From Roseovarius tolerans (GTDB lineage Bacteria; Pseudomonadota; Alphaproteobacteria; Rhodobacterales; Rhodobacteraceae), in assembly GCF_900109855.1 (NCBI RefSeq), contig NZ_FOBO01000006.1:1-64000 (forward strand): a DNA stretch of 64,000 nucleotides. Direction: 5' to 3'. Positions within the stretch are counted from its first letter, which is position 1; each line of letters begins with the position of its first letter. Positions 1-8,339 of this stretch are shown piece after piece. The position numbers were made by a program, and so were the translations under genes. The notes under the pieces are model-generated. The model saw only the letters and a list, made by a program, of their open reading frames with translations. It was not told where the DNA came from and ran no database searches.

Positions 1-861
1 GGCCCGATGCCGCAAACCCGCGAGCACATCCTGCTGGGTCGCCAGGTCGGCATTCCGTTCATGGTCGTCTACATGAACAAGGTCGATCAGGTCGATGACG
101 AGGAGCTGCTGGAGCTGGTGGAGATGGAGATCCGCGAACTGCTGACCTCCTACGACTATCCCGGCGACGACATTCCGATCGTCAAGGGTTCGGCGCTGGC
201 GGCGATGAACGGCACCGATCCGGAGATCGGCGAGAACTCGATCAAGGAGCTGATGGCGGCTGTGGACGAGTATATCCCGACGCCGGCGCGCGCCGTGGAC
301 CTGCCCTTCCTGATGCCGATCGAGGACGTGTTCTCGATTTCCGGCCGTGGCACGGTTGTGACCGGTCGGGTCGAGCGTGGCGTCGTGAACGTCGGTGACG
401 AGCTCGAGATCGTCGGCATCAAGGACACCCGCAAGACGACCTGCACCGGTGTCGAGATGTTCCGCAAGCTGCTGGATCGTGGCGAGGCGGGCGACAATAT
501 CGGCGCGCTGCTGCGCGGTATCGACCGTGAGGGCGTGGAGCGTGGCCAGGTGCTGTGCAAGCCCGGTTCGGTCAAGCCGCACACCAAGTTCGAGGCCGAG
601 GCCTATATCCTGACCAAGGAAGAGGGTGGCCGTCACACGCCGTTCTTCGCCAACTACCGCCCGCAGTTCTACTTCCGCACCACGGATGTGACCGGCACGG
701 TGAACCTGCCCGAGGGCACGGAGATGGTGATGCCCGGCGACAACCTCAAGTTCGAGGTCGAGCTGATCGCCCCGATCGCCATGGAAGACGGCCTGCGCTT
801 CGCCATCCGCGAAGGCGGCCGCACCGTCGGCGCCGGCGTCGTCGCGAAGATCATCGAGTAA
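1..861 (+). CDS. tuf: Elongation factor Tu, 5' end cut by window edge
   Basis: This GTPase delivers aminoacyl-tRNA to the ribosomal A site in the cytoplasm. The reading frame is open to the first base (G-P-M-P-Q-T-R-E-H, just after the switch II DCPGH motif of the family), so roughly the first 110 residues, including the P-loop, lie outside the window. Visible are the G4 guanine motif NKVD, the G5 segment GSAL, the rest of the G domain, and the beta-barrel domains II and III down to the usual C-terminus VVAKIIE. It sits just upstream of rpsJ, the normal place of one tuf copy in proteobacteria. Nothing seen is abnormal. Confidence 0.98.
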   Translation, partial: GPMPQTREHILLGRQVGIPFMVVYMNKVDQVDDEELLELVEMEIRELLTSYDYPGDDIPIVKGSALAAMNGTDPEIGENSIKELMAAVDEYIPTPARAVDLPFLMPIEDVFSISGRGTVVTGRVERGVVNVGDELEIVGIKDTRKTTCTGVEMFRKLLDRGEAGDNIGALLRGIDREGVERGQVLCKPGSVKPHTKFEAEAYILTKEEGGRHTPFFANYRPQFYFRTTDVTGTVNLPEGTEMVMPGDNLKFEVELIAPIAMEDGLRFAIREGGRTVGAGVVAKIIE

Positions 862-871
862 CAACCATCAG

Positions 872-894
872 GCCCCGGGGCATGGCTCCGGGGC
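872..894 (+). terminator. GC-rich hairpin after tuf, no T-run
   Basis: A 7-bp stem (GCCCCGG with CCGGGGC) encloses a 9-base loop just after the tuf stop codon. No T-run follows, so it may stabilise or process the tuf-rpsJ transcript instead of ending it. It could also be a weak terminator. Confidence 0.4.
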
Positions 895-966
895 AGGGTT
901 CGAAGAGGGAGGCCGGGTGGTCCGGCCTTCCTCCTATCAACTCCAATGCCGCGAAAGGCTAGACCA

Positions 967-1275
967 ATGCAAAGCCAGAACATTCGCATTCGGCTCAAGG
1001 CGTTTGACTACCGTGTGCTGGATGCCAGCACGCAGGAAATCGTCAACACCGCCAAACGGACCGGTGCCCAGGTGCGCGGGCCGATTCCGCTGCCGAACAA
1101 GATTGAAAAATTCACCGTTCTGCGTGGCCCCCACGTGAACAAGAAATCCCGCGACCAGTTCGAGATCCGGACGCATAAGCGTCTTCTCGACATCGTCGAT
1201 CCCACGCCGCAGACGGTGGACGCGCTGATGAAGCTCGACCTCGCCGCTGGCGTGGACGTGCAGATTTCGGTTTAA
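967..1275 (+). CDS. rpsJ: 30S ribosomal protein S10
   Basis: S10 is a protein of the 30S head that also works in transcription antitermination as NusE. The 102-residue product has normal length and opens with [19 protein letters not shown]. An in-frame ATG lies seven codons upstream, but the product from 967 matches the conserved N-terminus of the family, so the later start is chosen. It is the first gene of the S10 operon; rplC follows 12 bases later behind a strong AGGAGG site. Confidence 0.97.
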   Translation: MQSQNIRIRLKAFDYRVLDASTQEIVNTAKRTGAQVRGPIPLPNKIEKFTVLRGPHVNKKSRDQFEIRTHKRLLDIVDPTPQTVDALMKLDLAAGVDVQISV

Positions 1276-1287
1276 GGAGGGCAAGAC

Positions 1288-2130
1288 ATGTTGCGCTCTG
1301 GTGTGATCGCGAAAAAAGTCGGCATGACCCGGCTTTTCATGGAAGACGGCAAGCAGGTTCCTGTGACTGTTCTTCAATTGGACAAACTTCAGGTGGTGGC
1401 ACAGCGCACCCCTGAGAAAGACGGCTATAGTGCCGTGCAACTCGGTGCAGGCACCGCCAAGGCCAAGCGTACGACGCAGGCCATGCGCGGGCATTTCGCC
1501 GTGGCCAAGGTGGAGCCCAAGCGCAAGGTCGCGGAATTCCGCGTGGCGCCTGAGAACCTGATCAATGTGGGCGAGGAAATCACCGCTGACCATTACTTCG
1601 AAGGTCAGTTCGTGGACGTCTCGGGCACTTCGATCGGTAAGGGTTTTGCCGGTGCGATGAAGCGCCACAACTTTGGCGGTCTGCGGGCCAGCCACGGTGT
1701 GTCGATCAGCCACCGCTCGCACGGCTCGACAGGTCAGTGTCAGGATCCCGGCAAGGTCTTCAAAGGCAAGAAGATGGCCGGTCACATGGGCGCCGCGCGC
1801 GTCACCACGCAGAACCTGCAGGTCGTTCGCACCGATGCAGACCGTGGCCTGATCATGATCAAGGGCGCCGTGCCCGGATCGAAAGGGGGCTGGGTGACGA
1901 TCAAGGACGCGGTGAAAAAGCCGTTCCCCGAGAACGCCATCCTGCCTGCCGCGCTGAAATCGGCCGCTGAAGAGGCCGCGAAGGCCGCTGAAGAAGCCGC
2001 CGCCGCCGCTGCCGCCGAGGCCGAAGAAGAAGCCAAGCGCCTCGCCGAAGAGCAGGCCGCCGCAGAAGAAGCCGCGCTGAAAGAGGCCGAGGCTGAAATC
2101 GAGGCCGAGAAGAAGGACAGCGAAGAATGA
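1288..2130 (+). CDS. rplC: 50S ribosomal protein L3 with long Ala/Glu tail
   Basis: L3 is an early-assembling 50S protein that reaches towards the peptidyl transferase centre. Residues 1-220 form the complete L3 fold, including the loop [20 protein letters not shown] with a Gln at position 150, the residue that PrmB methylates in E. coli. Residues about 222-280 are an added tail made almost only of Ala, Glu, Lys and Arg, predicted to be one helix. The family is usually about 210 residues long. A strong AGGAGG site precedes the ATG, and the stop overlaps the rplD start (ATGA). Confidence 0.97.
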   Translation: MLRSGVIAKKVGMTRLFMEDGKQVPVTVLQLDKLQVVAQRTPEKDGYSAVQLGAGTAKAKRTTQAMRGHFAVAKVEPKRKVAEFRVAPENLINVGEEITADHYFEGQFVDVSGTSIGKGFAGAMKRHNFGGLRASHGVSISHRSHGSTGQCQDPGKVFKGKKMAGHMGAARVTTQNLQVVRTDADRGLIMIKGAVPGSKGGWVTIKDAVKKPFPENAILPAALKSAAEEAAKAAEEAAAAAAAEAEEEAKRLAEEQAAAEEAALKEAEAEIEAEKKDSEE

Positions 2131-2744
2131 AACTCGACGTGATCAAACTGGACGGCGGCAAGGCCGGCTCGGTCGATCTGGGCGAAGACATCTTCGGCCT
2201 GGAACCGCGCGCGGATATCCTGCACCGTGTCGTCCGCTGGCAGCGCAACAAGGCGCAGGCTGGCACGCACAAGGTCAAGACCCGGTCGGAAACCAGCTAT
2301 TCCACCAAGAAGATCTATCGCCAGAAGGGCACCGGTGGCGCACGCCACGGCGACCGCAACGCGCCGATCTTCCGCAAGGGTGGTATATACAAGGGCCCGA
2401 CCCCGCGCAGCCACGCGCATGACCTGCCCAAGAAGGTGCGTCAGCTCGGTCTCAAGCACGCGCTCTCGGCCAAGGTCAAGGCGGGCGAGCTGGTGGTGAT
2501 CGAGAACACCGAGAGCGACGGCAAGACCAAGACCCTGGCCAAGCTGGTCAAGGACATGGGCTGGAAGCGCGCGCTGATCATCGACGGGGCCGAGGTGAAT
2601 GCAGAGTTCGCCCGGGCCGCGGCCAATATCGAGGGTCTCGATGTGCTGCCGTCGATGGGCGCAAACGTCTATGACATCCTCAAGCGCGACACGCTCGTGC
2701 TGACCAAGGCGGGTGTCGAAGCACTGGAGGCTCGGTTGAAATGA
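2127..2744 (+). CDS. rplD: 50S ribosomal protein L4
   Basis: L4 binds 23S rRNA and lines the nascent-peptide exit tunnel; in E. coli it also represses the S10 operon. The 205-residue protein has the family layout, with the basic tunnel loop near residues 45-95 ([20 protein letters not shown] followed by [10 protein letters not shown]). It overlaps rplC and rplW by four bases at each end, which points to translational coupling. I did not recognise an E. coli-type L4-binding leader upstream of rpsJ. Confidence 0.97.
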   Translation: MKLDVIKLDGGKAGSVDLGEDIFGLEPRADILHRVVRWQRNKAQAGTHKVKTRSETSYSTKKIYRQKGTGGARHGDRNAPIFRKGGIYKGPTPRSHAHDLPKKVRQLGLKHALSAKVKAGELVVIENTESDGKTKTLAKLVKDMGWKRALIIDGAEVNAEFARAAANIEGLDVLPSMGANVYDILKRDTLVLTKAGVEALEARLK

Positions 2745-3037
2745 GCGCGAAACCTGAACATTACGATGTGATCCGCAAGCCGGTGATCACCGAAAAGGCG
2801 ACCATGGCCTCCGAGAACGGGGCGGTTGTCTTCGAGGTGGCGATCGACGCCAACAAGCCGCAGATCAAGGAGGCCGTCGAGGCGCTCTTTGGGGTGAAGG
2901 TGAAGGCCGTCAACACCACGATCACCAAGGGCAAGCAAAAGCGCTTCCGTGGCCAGATGGGCCGCCGGAACGACGTCAAGAAAGCCTATGTGACGCTGGT
3001 CGAAGGCAACACGATCGACGTGACCACGGGTCTGTGA
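2741..3037 (+). CDS. rplW: 50S ribosomal protein L23
   Basis: L23 sits at the tunnel exit and is the docking site for trigger factor and SRP. The 98-residue product has the expected length and the conserved start [14 protein letters not shown] and the rRNA-binding segment [20 protein letters not shown]. The start overlaps the rplD stop by four bases. Unlike in most bacteria, rplB does not follow at once: a terminator and two unrelated genes intervene. Confidence 0.97.
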   Translation: MSAKPEHYDVIRKPVITEKATMASENGAVVFEVAIDANKPQIKEAVEALFGVKVKAVNTTITKGKQKRFRGQMGRRNDVKKAYVTLVEGNTIDVTTGL

Positions 3038-3075
3038 TCATGCTGGGGTGAAACCCCACCCTACGGAATGAAAGA

Positions 3076-3104
3076 CCCCGGCTGCGAAAGTGGCCGGGGT
3101 TTTT
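3076..3104 (+). terminator. Rho-independent terminator after rplW
   Basis: A perfect 7-bp stem (CCCCGGC with GCCGGGG) with a 10-base loop is followed by five T. A smaller hairpin (GGGG with CCCC around TGAAA, at 3045-3057) precedes it. Together they should end the rpsJ-rplW transcript before rplB. Confidence 0.8.
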
Positions 3105-3221
3105 CGTGTGTTGTGTTGATGCGCTTGGGGTGTTGCTCACGCTTCGGTTAGCACGTCTTGTTCAGACGAGGAAGGCGGCGTAGGCTTGTCCGGGGTCGGG
3201 GTGAAAGACTAGGTTGTCGGC

Positions 3222-3590
3222 ATGTGGTCGGTTTTTCTGCTCATGTTCGGATTTTTCGCTGGGGCATGCGTATCACTCTGGGTTTCCGGGTTTTTGCTGG
3301 CCTCTGTTTTCCCGGTGTTCAATTACAAAGACGAGTTCATCGAGTACTACACGAAACGCACCGGCGCCCCCCCGTCCCGCGCAAAACTCATCCGGTGTAT
3401 GTACGGGGCAGGTCACTCGTTCTTTGTGCACGAAAAGAGTTTTAGGCCTTGGACACCCCATTCACTCAGCCTGATCCCGACAGCGTTTCTTCTTCGTCAT
3501 ATGATGTTCGGTCTAGCGTCAATCCTCACCGCTCTCGGGCAGTGGGCCGTTATTCTGATCGGGTATCAAATCCTGAAAGGGCTGTTCTGA
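3222..3590 (+). CDS. Small membrane protein of unknown function
   Basis: I do not recognise this 122-residue protein. An N-terminal hydrophobic stretch (about residues 1-33) and a C-terminal one (about 85-120) flank a polar middle with FNYKDEFIEYYTKRTG, which suggests two or three membrane segments. Its G+C content is visibly below that of its neighbours and the ribosome-binding site is weak, so the start is uncertain. It lies between rplW and the convergent phasin gene, inside the ribosomal cluster. Acquisition by transfer is possible but not shown. Confidence 0.55.
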   Translation: MWSVFLLMFGFFAGACVSLWVSGFLLASVFPVFNYKDEFIEYYTKRTGAPPSRAKLIRCMYGAGHSFFVHEKSFRPWTPHSLSLIPTAFLLRHMMFGLASILTALGQWAVILIGYQILKGLF

Positions 3591-3641
3591 TGGTTCCGCC
3601 TGTAAGCCCTGCCTGATCACCGCGCGGCTTTTGGTCCGACC

Positions 3642-3989
3642 TTACACCGGAATATCGTCATACCCCCGCTTGGTGCCCGTCTTGGTGTCCTTGACCGCGT
3701 CGCCCGTGACCTGGGTCATGATTTGATACATCCGCTGCGCCTCGGAGGTGTATTGCTCCACCGCCTTTCGGATGAAATCCGACTGTACCTGCACGAGATC
3801 GGCCGGGCTCTGGCAGCGCAGCATTGCCCTTTGGGTCTCAAGATCGTTTTGCAGGCGCTCGGAGACGAAGCGGGTGCTCTCGGCCATGATGTCGAGCCAC
3901 ATCCGGGCGGCAGGGTTCCCGGCGGCCATGGCGGAGGTGAGGGCCGTGGTGTCGGGTTTGGCGGTGGTTTTCTTTGCGGATTTGGTCAT
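3642..3989 (-). CDS. Phasin family protein
   Basis: Phasins coat polyhydroxyalkanoate granules and limit their number and size. The 115-residue product has a Lys/Thr/Ala-rich start, then an amphipathic helical region typical of the phasin_2 family (AAGNPAARMWLDIMAESTRF, then QSPADLVQVQSDFIRKAVEQ and YTSEAQRMYQIM). A clear AGGGAGA site lies upstream of the ATG. It stands alone on the minus strand inside the ribosomal cluster, with no PHA synthase or depolymerase nearby, so its link with PHA is inferred from family alone. Confidence 0.82.
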   Translation of the reverse strand: MTKSAKKTTAKPDTTALTSAMAAGNPAARMWLDIMAESTRFVSERLQNDLETQRAMLRCQSPADLVQVQSDFIRKAVEQYTSEAQRMYQIMTQVTGDAVKDTKTGTKRGYDDIPV

Positions 3990-4134
3990 GGTCGGTCTCC
4001 CTTGTCCGGATCGGTTGCGCGCGCGTAGGCGGCGCGTGTCATTGCCGATATGCTATTCTAGGGGTGCATTTTAAACCGGTCGTGCCACGCAGACCTTGAT
4101 CTGTGTCTAATGGCGCGATTCTGTGCTCACCCCC

Positions 4135-4163
4135 TTGACCGGGCACGGACACTCCCCTATCAG
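4135..4163 (+). promoter_or_regulatory. Sigma70-type promoter for the rplB gene block
   Basis: TTGACC (4135-4140), a 17-base spacer and TATCAG (4158-4163) fit a housekeeping promoter, about 160 bases before rplB. It makes sense because a terminator after rplW isolates rplB from the upstream promoter. Similar 17-spaced promoters precede rpmC and rplO. Confidence 0.7.
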
Positions 4164-4169
4164 AGCCCA

Positions 4170-4324
4170 TCCGCAAGGCCCCGGATTCGTCCGGGGCTTC
4201 GCTGTTGTTCGCAAGGGCAACGAAGAGCCGGGCACCTTCGGGGGCCTATAACCACGGTGGGATTGAAACCCATCTTACATAGCGGGCCTTCGGGCACGCG
4301 TTTGCTAAACGGAAGACAGAAAGC
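4170..4324 (+). promoter_or_regulatory. Structured 5' leader of rplB with TTCG-capped hairpins
   Basis: The predicted 5' UTR holds three hairpins closed by TTCG tetraloops: 4178-4197 (8 perfect GC-rich pairs), 4231-4246 (one mismatch) and 4282-4299 (one mismatch). A weaker stem-loop at 4197-4225 is capped differently. The last hairpin ends about 12 bases before the GGAAG ribosome-binding site (4311-4315). Such a leader could be a binding site for an autogenous ribosomal-protein repressor; I do not recognise it as a known leader family. The rest of the 3990-4324 gap shows nothing else. Confidence 0.5.
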
Positions 4325-5167
4325 ATGGCACTCAAGTCGTATAAGCCGACGACGCCGGGCCAGCGCGGGCTGGTGCTGATCGACCGTTCGGAGCTGTGGA
4401 AAGGACGTCCGGTCAAATCCCTCACTGAGGGTTTGACCAAGCATGGCGGCCGGAACAATACCGGACGGATCACGATGCGTCGCAAGGGCGGCGGGGCGAA
4501 ACGCCTCTACCGCATCGTCGATTTCAAGCGTACCAAACTCGACATCTCGGCAGTCGTGGAACGGATCGAATATGACCCGAACCGCACCGCGTTCATCGCG
4601 CTGATCAGATATGAAGATGGCGAGCAGGCCTATATCCTGGCGCCGCAGCGTCTGGCGATCGGCGACAAGGTCGTCGCCTCGGCCAAGGCCGATATCAAGC
4701 CGGGCAACGCGATGCCGTTCTCGGGCATGCCGATCGGCACGATCATTCACAACATCGAGCTCAAGGCCGGCAAGGGCGGGCAGATCGCACGCGCCGCTGG
4801 CACCTATGCGCAATTCGTCGGTCGCGATGGCGGTTACGCGCAGATCCGTCTGAGCTCGGGCGAGCTTCGGCTCGTGCGTCAGGAATGCATGGCCACCATT
4901 GGTGCCGTCAGCAACCCCGACAACTCGAACCAGAATTACGGTAAAGCGGGCCGCATGCGCCACAAGGGCATCCGCCCGTCGGTGCGTGGTGTCGTGATGA
5001 ACCCGATCGACCACCCCCATGGTGGTGGTGAGGGCCGGACCTCGGGTGGTCGTCACCCGGTCACGCCCTGGGGCAAGCCCACCAAGGGCGCGCGCACCCG
5101 CAACAAGAACAAGGCGTCGCAGGCTCTTATCCTGCGCTTGCGTCACGCCAAGAAGAAGGGCCGCTAA
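4325..5167 (+). CDS. rplB: 50S ribosomal protein L2
   Basis: L2 is essential for subunit joining and peptidyl transferase activity. The 280-residue protein has the family's typical length, the OB-fold RNA-binding half and the C-terminal [16 protein letters not shown] segment that holds the conserved histidine. It starts a new transcription block (rplB-rpsS-rplV-rpsC-rplP) with its own promoter and structured leader. rpsS follows after three bases. Confidence 0.98.
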   Translation: MALKSYKPTTPGQRGLVLIDRSELWKGRPVKSLTEGLTKHGGRNNTGRITMRRKGGGAKRLYRIVDFKRTKLDISAVVERIEYDPNRTAFIALIRYEDGEQAYILAPQRLAIGDKVVASAKADIKPGNAMPFSGMPIGTIIHNIELKAGKGGQIARAAGTYAQFVGRDGGYAQIRLSSGELRLVRQECMATIGAVSNPDNSNQNYGKAGRMRHKGIRPSVRGVVMNPIDHPHGGGEGRTSGGRHPVTPWGKPTKGARTRNKNKASQALILRLRHAKKKGR

Positions 5168-5170
5168 CAC

Positions 5171-5449
5171 ATGGCACGTTCTGTATGGAAAGGCCCCTTC
5201 GTCGATGCCTATGTCTTGAAAAAGGCCGAGGCAGCGCGCGAGTCGGGGCGTAAGGAAGTCATCAAGATCTGGTCGCGCCGCTCGACGATCCTGCCGCAAT
5301 TCGTGGGTCTGACGTTCGGCGTCTATAATGGCCACAAGCACATTCCGGTGAATGTGAGCGAAGACATGATCGGTCAGAAATTCGGTGAATACTCACCGAC
5401 CCGCACCTATTACGGGCATGCGGCGGACAAGAAAGCGAAGAGGAAATAA
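5171..5449 (+). CDS. rpsS: 30S ribosomal protein S19
   Basis: S19 binds 16S rRNA in the 30S head and contacts the A-site tRNA and, via bridges, the 50S subunit. The 92-residue product has normal length and begins [20 protein letters not shown], with the conserved [11 protein letters not shown] motif and the closing [20 protein letters not shown]. It lies three bases after rplB and three before rplV, so the genes are surely co-transcribed. Confidence 0.98.
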   Translation: MARSVWKGPFVDAYVLKKAEAARESGRKEVIKIWSRRSTILPQFVGLTFGVYNGHKHIPVNVSEDMIGQKFGEYSPTRTYYGHAADKKAKRK

Positions 5450-5452
5450 GCC

Positions 5453-5833
5453 ATGGGCAAGGATAAGAATCCCCGCCGCGTGGCGGATAATGAGGCGATG
5501 GCCAAGCTGCGCATGCTGCGCACGAGCCCGCAGAAACTCAACCTCGTCGCCGCGATGATCCGGGGCAAGAAGGTGGACCGGGCGCTGACCGATCTGACCT
5601 TCTCGAACAAGCGGATCGCAGAGGACGTCAAGAAGTGCCTGCAATCGGCGATCGCCAATGCCGAGAACAACCACAATCTCGACGTGGACGAGCTGGTCGT
5701 GGCCGAGGCTTATGTCGGCAAGAACCTTGTGATGAAGCGTGGCCGTCCGCGGGCGCGTGGCCGGTTCGGGGCGCTGAAAAAGCCGTTCTCGGAACTGACG
5801 ATCAAGGTGCGTGAAATTGAGGAGCAAGCCTAA
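5453..5833 (+). CDS. rplV: 50S ribosomal protein L22
   Basis: L22 lines the exit tunnel together with L4 and forms part of its narrow point. The 126-residue product carries an N-terminal extension ([19 protein letters not shown]) before the core [19 protein letters not shown] and has the tunnel loop [10 protein letters not shown] near residues 102-111. Its stop codon shares one base with the rpsC start (TAATG), suggesting coupled translation. Confidence 0.98.
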   Translation: MGKDKNPRRVADNEAMAKLRMLRTSPQKLNLVAAMIRGKKVDRALTDLTFSNKRIAEDVKKCLQSAIANAENNHNLDVDELVVAEAYVGKNLVMKRGRPRARGRFGALKKPFSELTIKVREIEEQA

Positions 5834-6540
5834 TGGGTAACAAAGTCAATCCGATTGGCATGCGCCTGCAGGTGAACCGCACCTGGGACAGCCGCTGGTA
5901 TGCCGACACCAAGGATTACGGTGATCTTCTGCTCGAGGATCTCGCGATCCGCGAGTTCATCAACAAAGAGTGCAAGCAAGCCGGCATCAGCCGTGTGATC
6001 ATCGAGCGTCCGCACAAGAAGTGCCGCGTCACGATCCACACCGCCCGTCCCGGCGTGATCATCGGCAAGAAGGGCGCGGATATCGAAGGTCTGCGCAAGA
6101 AGCTGGCCAAGATCACCGACAGCGAACTGCACCTCAATATCGTCGAGGTGCGCAAGCCCGAGCTCGATGCCGCCCTTGTGGGTGACAGCATCGCGCAGCA
6201 GCTTGAGCGTCGTGTGTCGTTCCGTCGTGCGATGAAGCGCGCCGTGCAGAACGCGATGCGCATGGGGGCCCTGGGTATCCGGGTCAACGTCGCAGGTCGT
6301 CTTGGTGGCGCCGAAATCGCCCGGACCGAATGGTATCGCGAGGGCCGCGTGCCCCTGCATACCCTGCGCGCCGATATCGACTATGCCAATATCGAGGCGA
6401 CCACGGCCTATGGCATCATCGGCATCAAGGTCTGGATCTTCAAGGGTGAGATCATGGAGCACGATCCCGGTGCGCGTGATCGCAAGGCCCAGGAACTCCA
6501 GGATGGTCCCGCGCCCCGTGGCGCCGGCGGCCGCCGTTAA
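5833..6540 (+). CDS. rpsC: 30S ribosomal protein S3
   Basis: S3 forms the mRNA entry channel and part of the ribosomal helicase. The 235-residue protein shows the KH domain with [20 protein letters not shown] (around residues 75-94) and the C-terminal domain [21 protein letters not shown] Gly/Arg/Ala-rich end closes it. The length is normal. rplP follows after 13 bases behind an AGGAGG site at the end of the gene. Confidence 0.98.
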   Translation: MGNKVNPIGMRLQVNRTWDSRWYADTKDYGDLLLEDLAIREFINKECKQAGISRVIIERPHKKCRVTIHTARPGVIIGKKGADIEGLRKKLAKITDSELHLNIVEVRKPELDAALVGDSIAQQLERRVSFRRAMKRAVQNAMRMGALGIRVNVAGRLGGAEIARTEWYREGRVPLHTLRADIDYANIEATTAYGIIGIKVWIFKGEIMEHDPGARDRKAQELQDGPAPRGAGGRR

Positions 6541-6553
6541 GGAGGAATGACAG

Positions 6554-6967
6554 ATGCTTCAACCAAAGCGTACAAAATTCCGCAAGATGCACAAAGGCCG
6601 GATCAAGGGCGAAGCCAAGGGCGGCTCTGATCTGAACTTCGGGTCTTTCGGTCTCAAGGCCACACAGCCCGAGCGTGTCACCGCACGCCAGATCGAGGCG
6701 GCACGCCGTGCCATGACGCGTCACATGAAACGTCAGGGCCGGGTCTGGATCCGGATCTTCCCGGACACCCCGGTGACCGCCAAGCCGATCGAGGTTCGCA
6801 TGGGTAAGGGTAAAGGCTCGGTGGACCGGTGGGTCTGCAAGGTCAAGCCCGGCCGTGTGATGTTCGAGATCGACGGCGTCGGCGAAGCGGTCGCGTTGGA
6901 GGCCCTGCGCCTCGCCGCGATGAAGCTGCCGGTCAAGACCCGGGTCGTGGTCCGCGAGGACTGGTAA
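6554..6967 (+). CDS. rplP: 50S ribosomal protein L16
   Basis: L16 lies near the A site of the 50S subunit and is needed late in assembly. The 137-residue product is of normal length, begins [16 protein letters not shown] and contains [20 protein letters not shown], with the [10 protein letters not shown] segment including the Arg that is hydroxylated (by YcfD) in some bacteria. In most bacteria rpmC follows directly; here a terminator, a palindrome array and two other genes come first. Confidence 0.98.
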   Translation: MLQPKRTKFRKMHKGRIKGEAKGGSDLNFGSFGLKATQPERVTARQIEAARRAMTRHMKRQGRVWIRIFPDTPVTAKPIEVRMGKGKGSVDRWVCKVKPGRVMFEIDGVGEAVALEALRLAAMKLPVKTRVVVREDW

Positions 6968-7001
6968 GGCCGGTGGGGTGACACCTCACCCTTTAATATT
7001 G

Positions 7002-7035
7002 GCCCCCCGCGCGAGCGATCGTGCGGGGGGCTTCC
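7002..7035 (+). terminator. Terminator-like hairpin after rplP
   Basis: A perfect 9-bp stem (GCCCCCCGC with GCGGGGGGC) with a 12-base loop is followed by a poor T-run (TTCCGTTTG). A second small hairpin (GGTGGGGT with its near complement, 6972-6990) comes just before. The pair resembles the two-hairpin end of rplW and probably closes the rplB-rplP transcript. Confidence 0.6.
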
Positions 7036-7049
7036 GTTTGGGCGGGCGG

Positions 7050-7141
7050 CAAGCCCGTTGCAACGGGCTTGTGACGCGGTTTTCAAACCGCGTGAGACGC
7101 GCCTTGCAAGGCGCTTGGCCAAGCCGCTTGCAAGCGGCTTG
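7050..7141. repeat. Array of four evenly spaced palindromes, TTGCAA core
   Basis: Four palindromes stand head to tail at 7050-7071, 7074-7093, 7099-7114 and 7120-7141. Their centres are 23, 23 and 24 bases apart. Units 1, 3 and 4 are perfect palindromes centred on TTGCAA; unit 2 has a TTTTCAAA centre with two unpaired bases. The arms differ between units (AAGCCCG, ACGCGGT, GCGCC, AAGCCGC), yet each arm is matched by its own complement on the other side. A weaker dyad (GCCTC with GAGGC) follows at 7161-7176. The array fills the gap between rplP and the next gene; its function is unknown. Confidence 0.85.
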
Positions 7142-7193
7142 CGCGGTGAATTTGCCTCTCGCCTCGCGCGTGAGGCTGCGCTAGGAACGGGGC

Positions 7194-7814
7194 ATGTCCC
7201 AGATCCGTTCTCTCTTCGTGACCCGCCTCTACCGTGCCGCCCTGAGCGAGCACGGCCCTGCCATCGACGCCCAAGAGCTGGAGGCGTCGTGCTATTCCAT
7301 CGCCGAGGATGACGAGGCGGGGCAGGACTGGTGCGAGAGTGAGGGCTATCCCGGCTACACCTCCTATGCCTCGCTGACCGATCTGCCGTGGCGGTTTCCG
7401 ATCTTCGCCGACCTGGTCACGGCGCTGGATGCGCATGTGGCGGCGTTTGCCGAGGATCTGGAGTTCGATCTCGACGGGCGCGCGCTCAAGCTGGAGGATA
7501 TCTGGATCAACATCCTGCCCGAGGGCGGCAGCCATGGCAGCCACATCCACCCGCATTCGGTGATTTCGGGCACGACCTATGTGGCCATGCCCGAGGATGC
7601 CAGCGCGCTCAAGCTGGAAGACCCGCGCTCGGCGCGGATGATGGCCGCGCCGCCGCGCCGCAAGGGCGCGCGCGAGGAGTTGCAGACCTTCGTTTATGCC
7701 AAGCCGCAGGTGGGCGATGTGCTCTTGTGGGAATCATGGCTGCGTCACGAGGTGCCGCTGAACATGTCCGAAGAGGATCGGATCAGCGTCAGCTTCAATT
7801 ATTCCTGGGCCTGA
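7194..7814 (+). CDS. Putative 2-oxoglutarate/Fe(II) oxygenase, TIGR02466 type
   Basis: The 206-residue protein looks like the uncharacterised TIGR02466 family of 2OG-Fe(II) oxygenases. The core has WINILPEGGSHGSHIHPHSV near residues 102-121, which supplies histidines for iron binding, and a later RHEVPLNMSEEDRISVSFNY segment (about 183-202) with the distal histidine and a downstream Arg that would hold 2-oxoglutarate. The substrate is unknown. The gene lies between rplP and rpmC; whether it modifies the translation machinery, as some ribosomal oxygenases do, is only a guess from position. Confidence 0.75.
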   Translation: MSQIRSLFVTRLYRAALSEHGPAIDAQELEASCYSIAEDDEAGQDWCESEGYPGYTSYASLTDLPWRFPIFADLVTALDAHVAAFAEDLEFDLDGRALKLEDIWINILPEGGSHGSHIHPHSVISGTTYVAMPEDASALKLEDPRSARMMAAPPRRKGAREELQTFVYAKPQVGDVLLWESWLRHEVPLNMSEEDRISVSFNYSWA

Positions 7815-7869
7815 TACCGCCGTGTGGGGCTTATAAGCCCCGGAAAAGCCGGTAATTTGAACTTGCCTC

Positions 7870-7898
7870 TTGCAAAATGGACCATTCGCGCGCATATG
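7870..7898 (+). promoter_or_regulatory. Possible promoter of the cold-shock gene
   Basis: TTGCAA, a 17-base spacer and CATATG could serve as -35 and -10 elements, leaving a 5' UTR of about 120 bases before the cold-shock ATG. A long leader is typical of cold-inducible csp mRNAs. The -10 match is weak. Confidence 0.35.
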
Positions 7899-8024
7899 GA
7901 CGCTGCTAACGTTATTCTTTTTCGATACCTGTCTCCTCTAAACCGGCGGTCAGTTTCTCGATCCAGACCGACCACGCCGCGGCTGCCGCACTCAAGCGGG
8001 CAGCACAACATCAGGAGACTACCC

Positions 8025-8231
8025 ATGGCCAATGGCACCGTAAAATGGTTCAATTCCACTAAAGGCTTCGGCTTTATCGCGCCCGACAATGGCGGCAAGG
8101 ACGTTTTCGTCCACATCAGCGCAGTCGAGCGCGCCGGCCTCACCGGCCTGGCCGATGACCAGAAAGTGACCTTCGACATCGAATCCGGCCGTGACGGCCG
8201 CGAGAGCGCGTCGAACCTGCAGCTCGCATAA
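8025..8231 (+). CDS. Cold-shock DNA/RNA-binding protein, CspA family
   Basis: This 68-residue single cold-shock domain protein binds single-stranded RNA or DNA and would act as an RNA chaperone. Both RNA-binding motifs are present: KGFGFI (residues 13-18) and DVFVHIS (27-33). The start [16 protein letters not shown] is preceded by AGGAG; a longer frame runs upstream but has no family similarity. It has its own long leader and a strong terminator, so it is probably a one-gene unit inside the ribosomal cluster. The exact csp paralogue cannot be named. Confidence 0.95.
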   Translation: MANGTVKWFNSTKGFGFIAPDNGGKDVFVHISAVERAGLTGLADDQKVTFDIESGRDGRESASNLQLA

Positions 8232-8252
8232 GCGATCTGACCGGACTTTGGG

Positions 8253-8284
8253 ACGGCCTCGGGGGAACCCGGGGCCGTTTCTCG
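8253..8284 (+). terminator. Strong terminator after the cold-shock gene
   Basis: An 11-bp stem (ACGGCCTCGGG with CCCGGGGCCGT, one T-G wobble) is capped by GGAA and followed by TTTCTC. It should end the csp transcript before the rpmC promoter. Confidence 0.8.
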
Positions 8285-8339
8285 TTGCATGGCGTGGAGG
8301 CGCGGTGCGGGTCGGTCGGAGGATTTCCCAAACTCCCTC

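Noticed and set aside
872..894. Hairpin after tuf as a firm terminator
   Set aside because: No T-run follows, so it is listed only at low confidence.
3158..3474. Alternative frames over the small membrane gene
   Set aside because: They are Arg/Cys-rich and lack the hydrophobic pattern of the chosen frame; no ribosome-binding site is seen.
7058..7312. Frame with RLARRLAKPLASGLRG-like repeats
   Set aside because: The repeats come from the palindrome array being read as codons; the oxygenase frame covers the rest.
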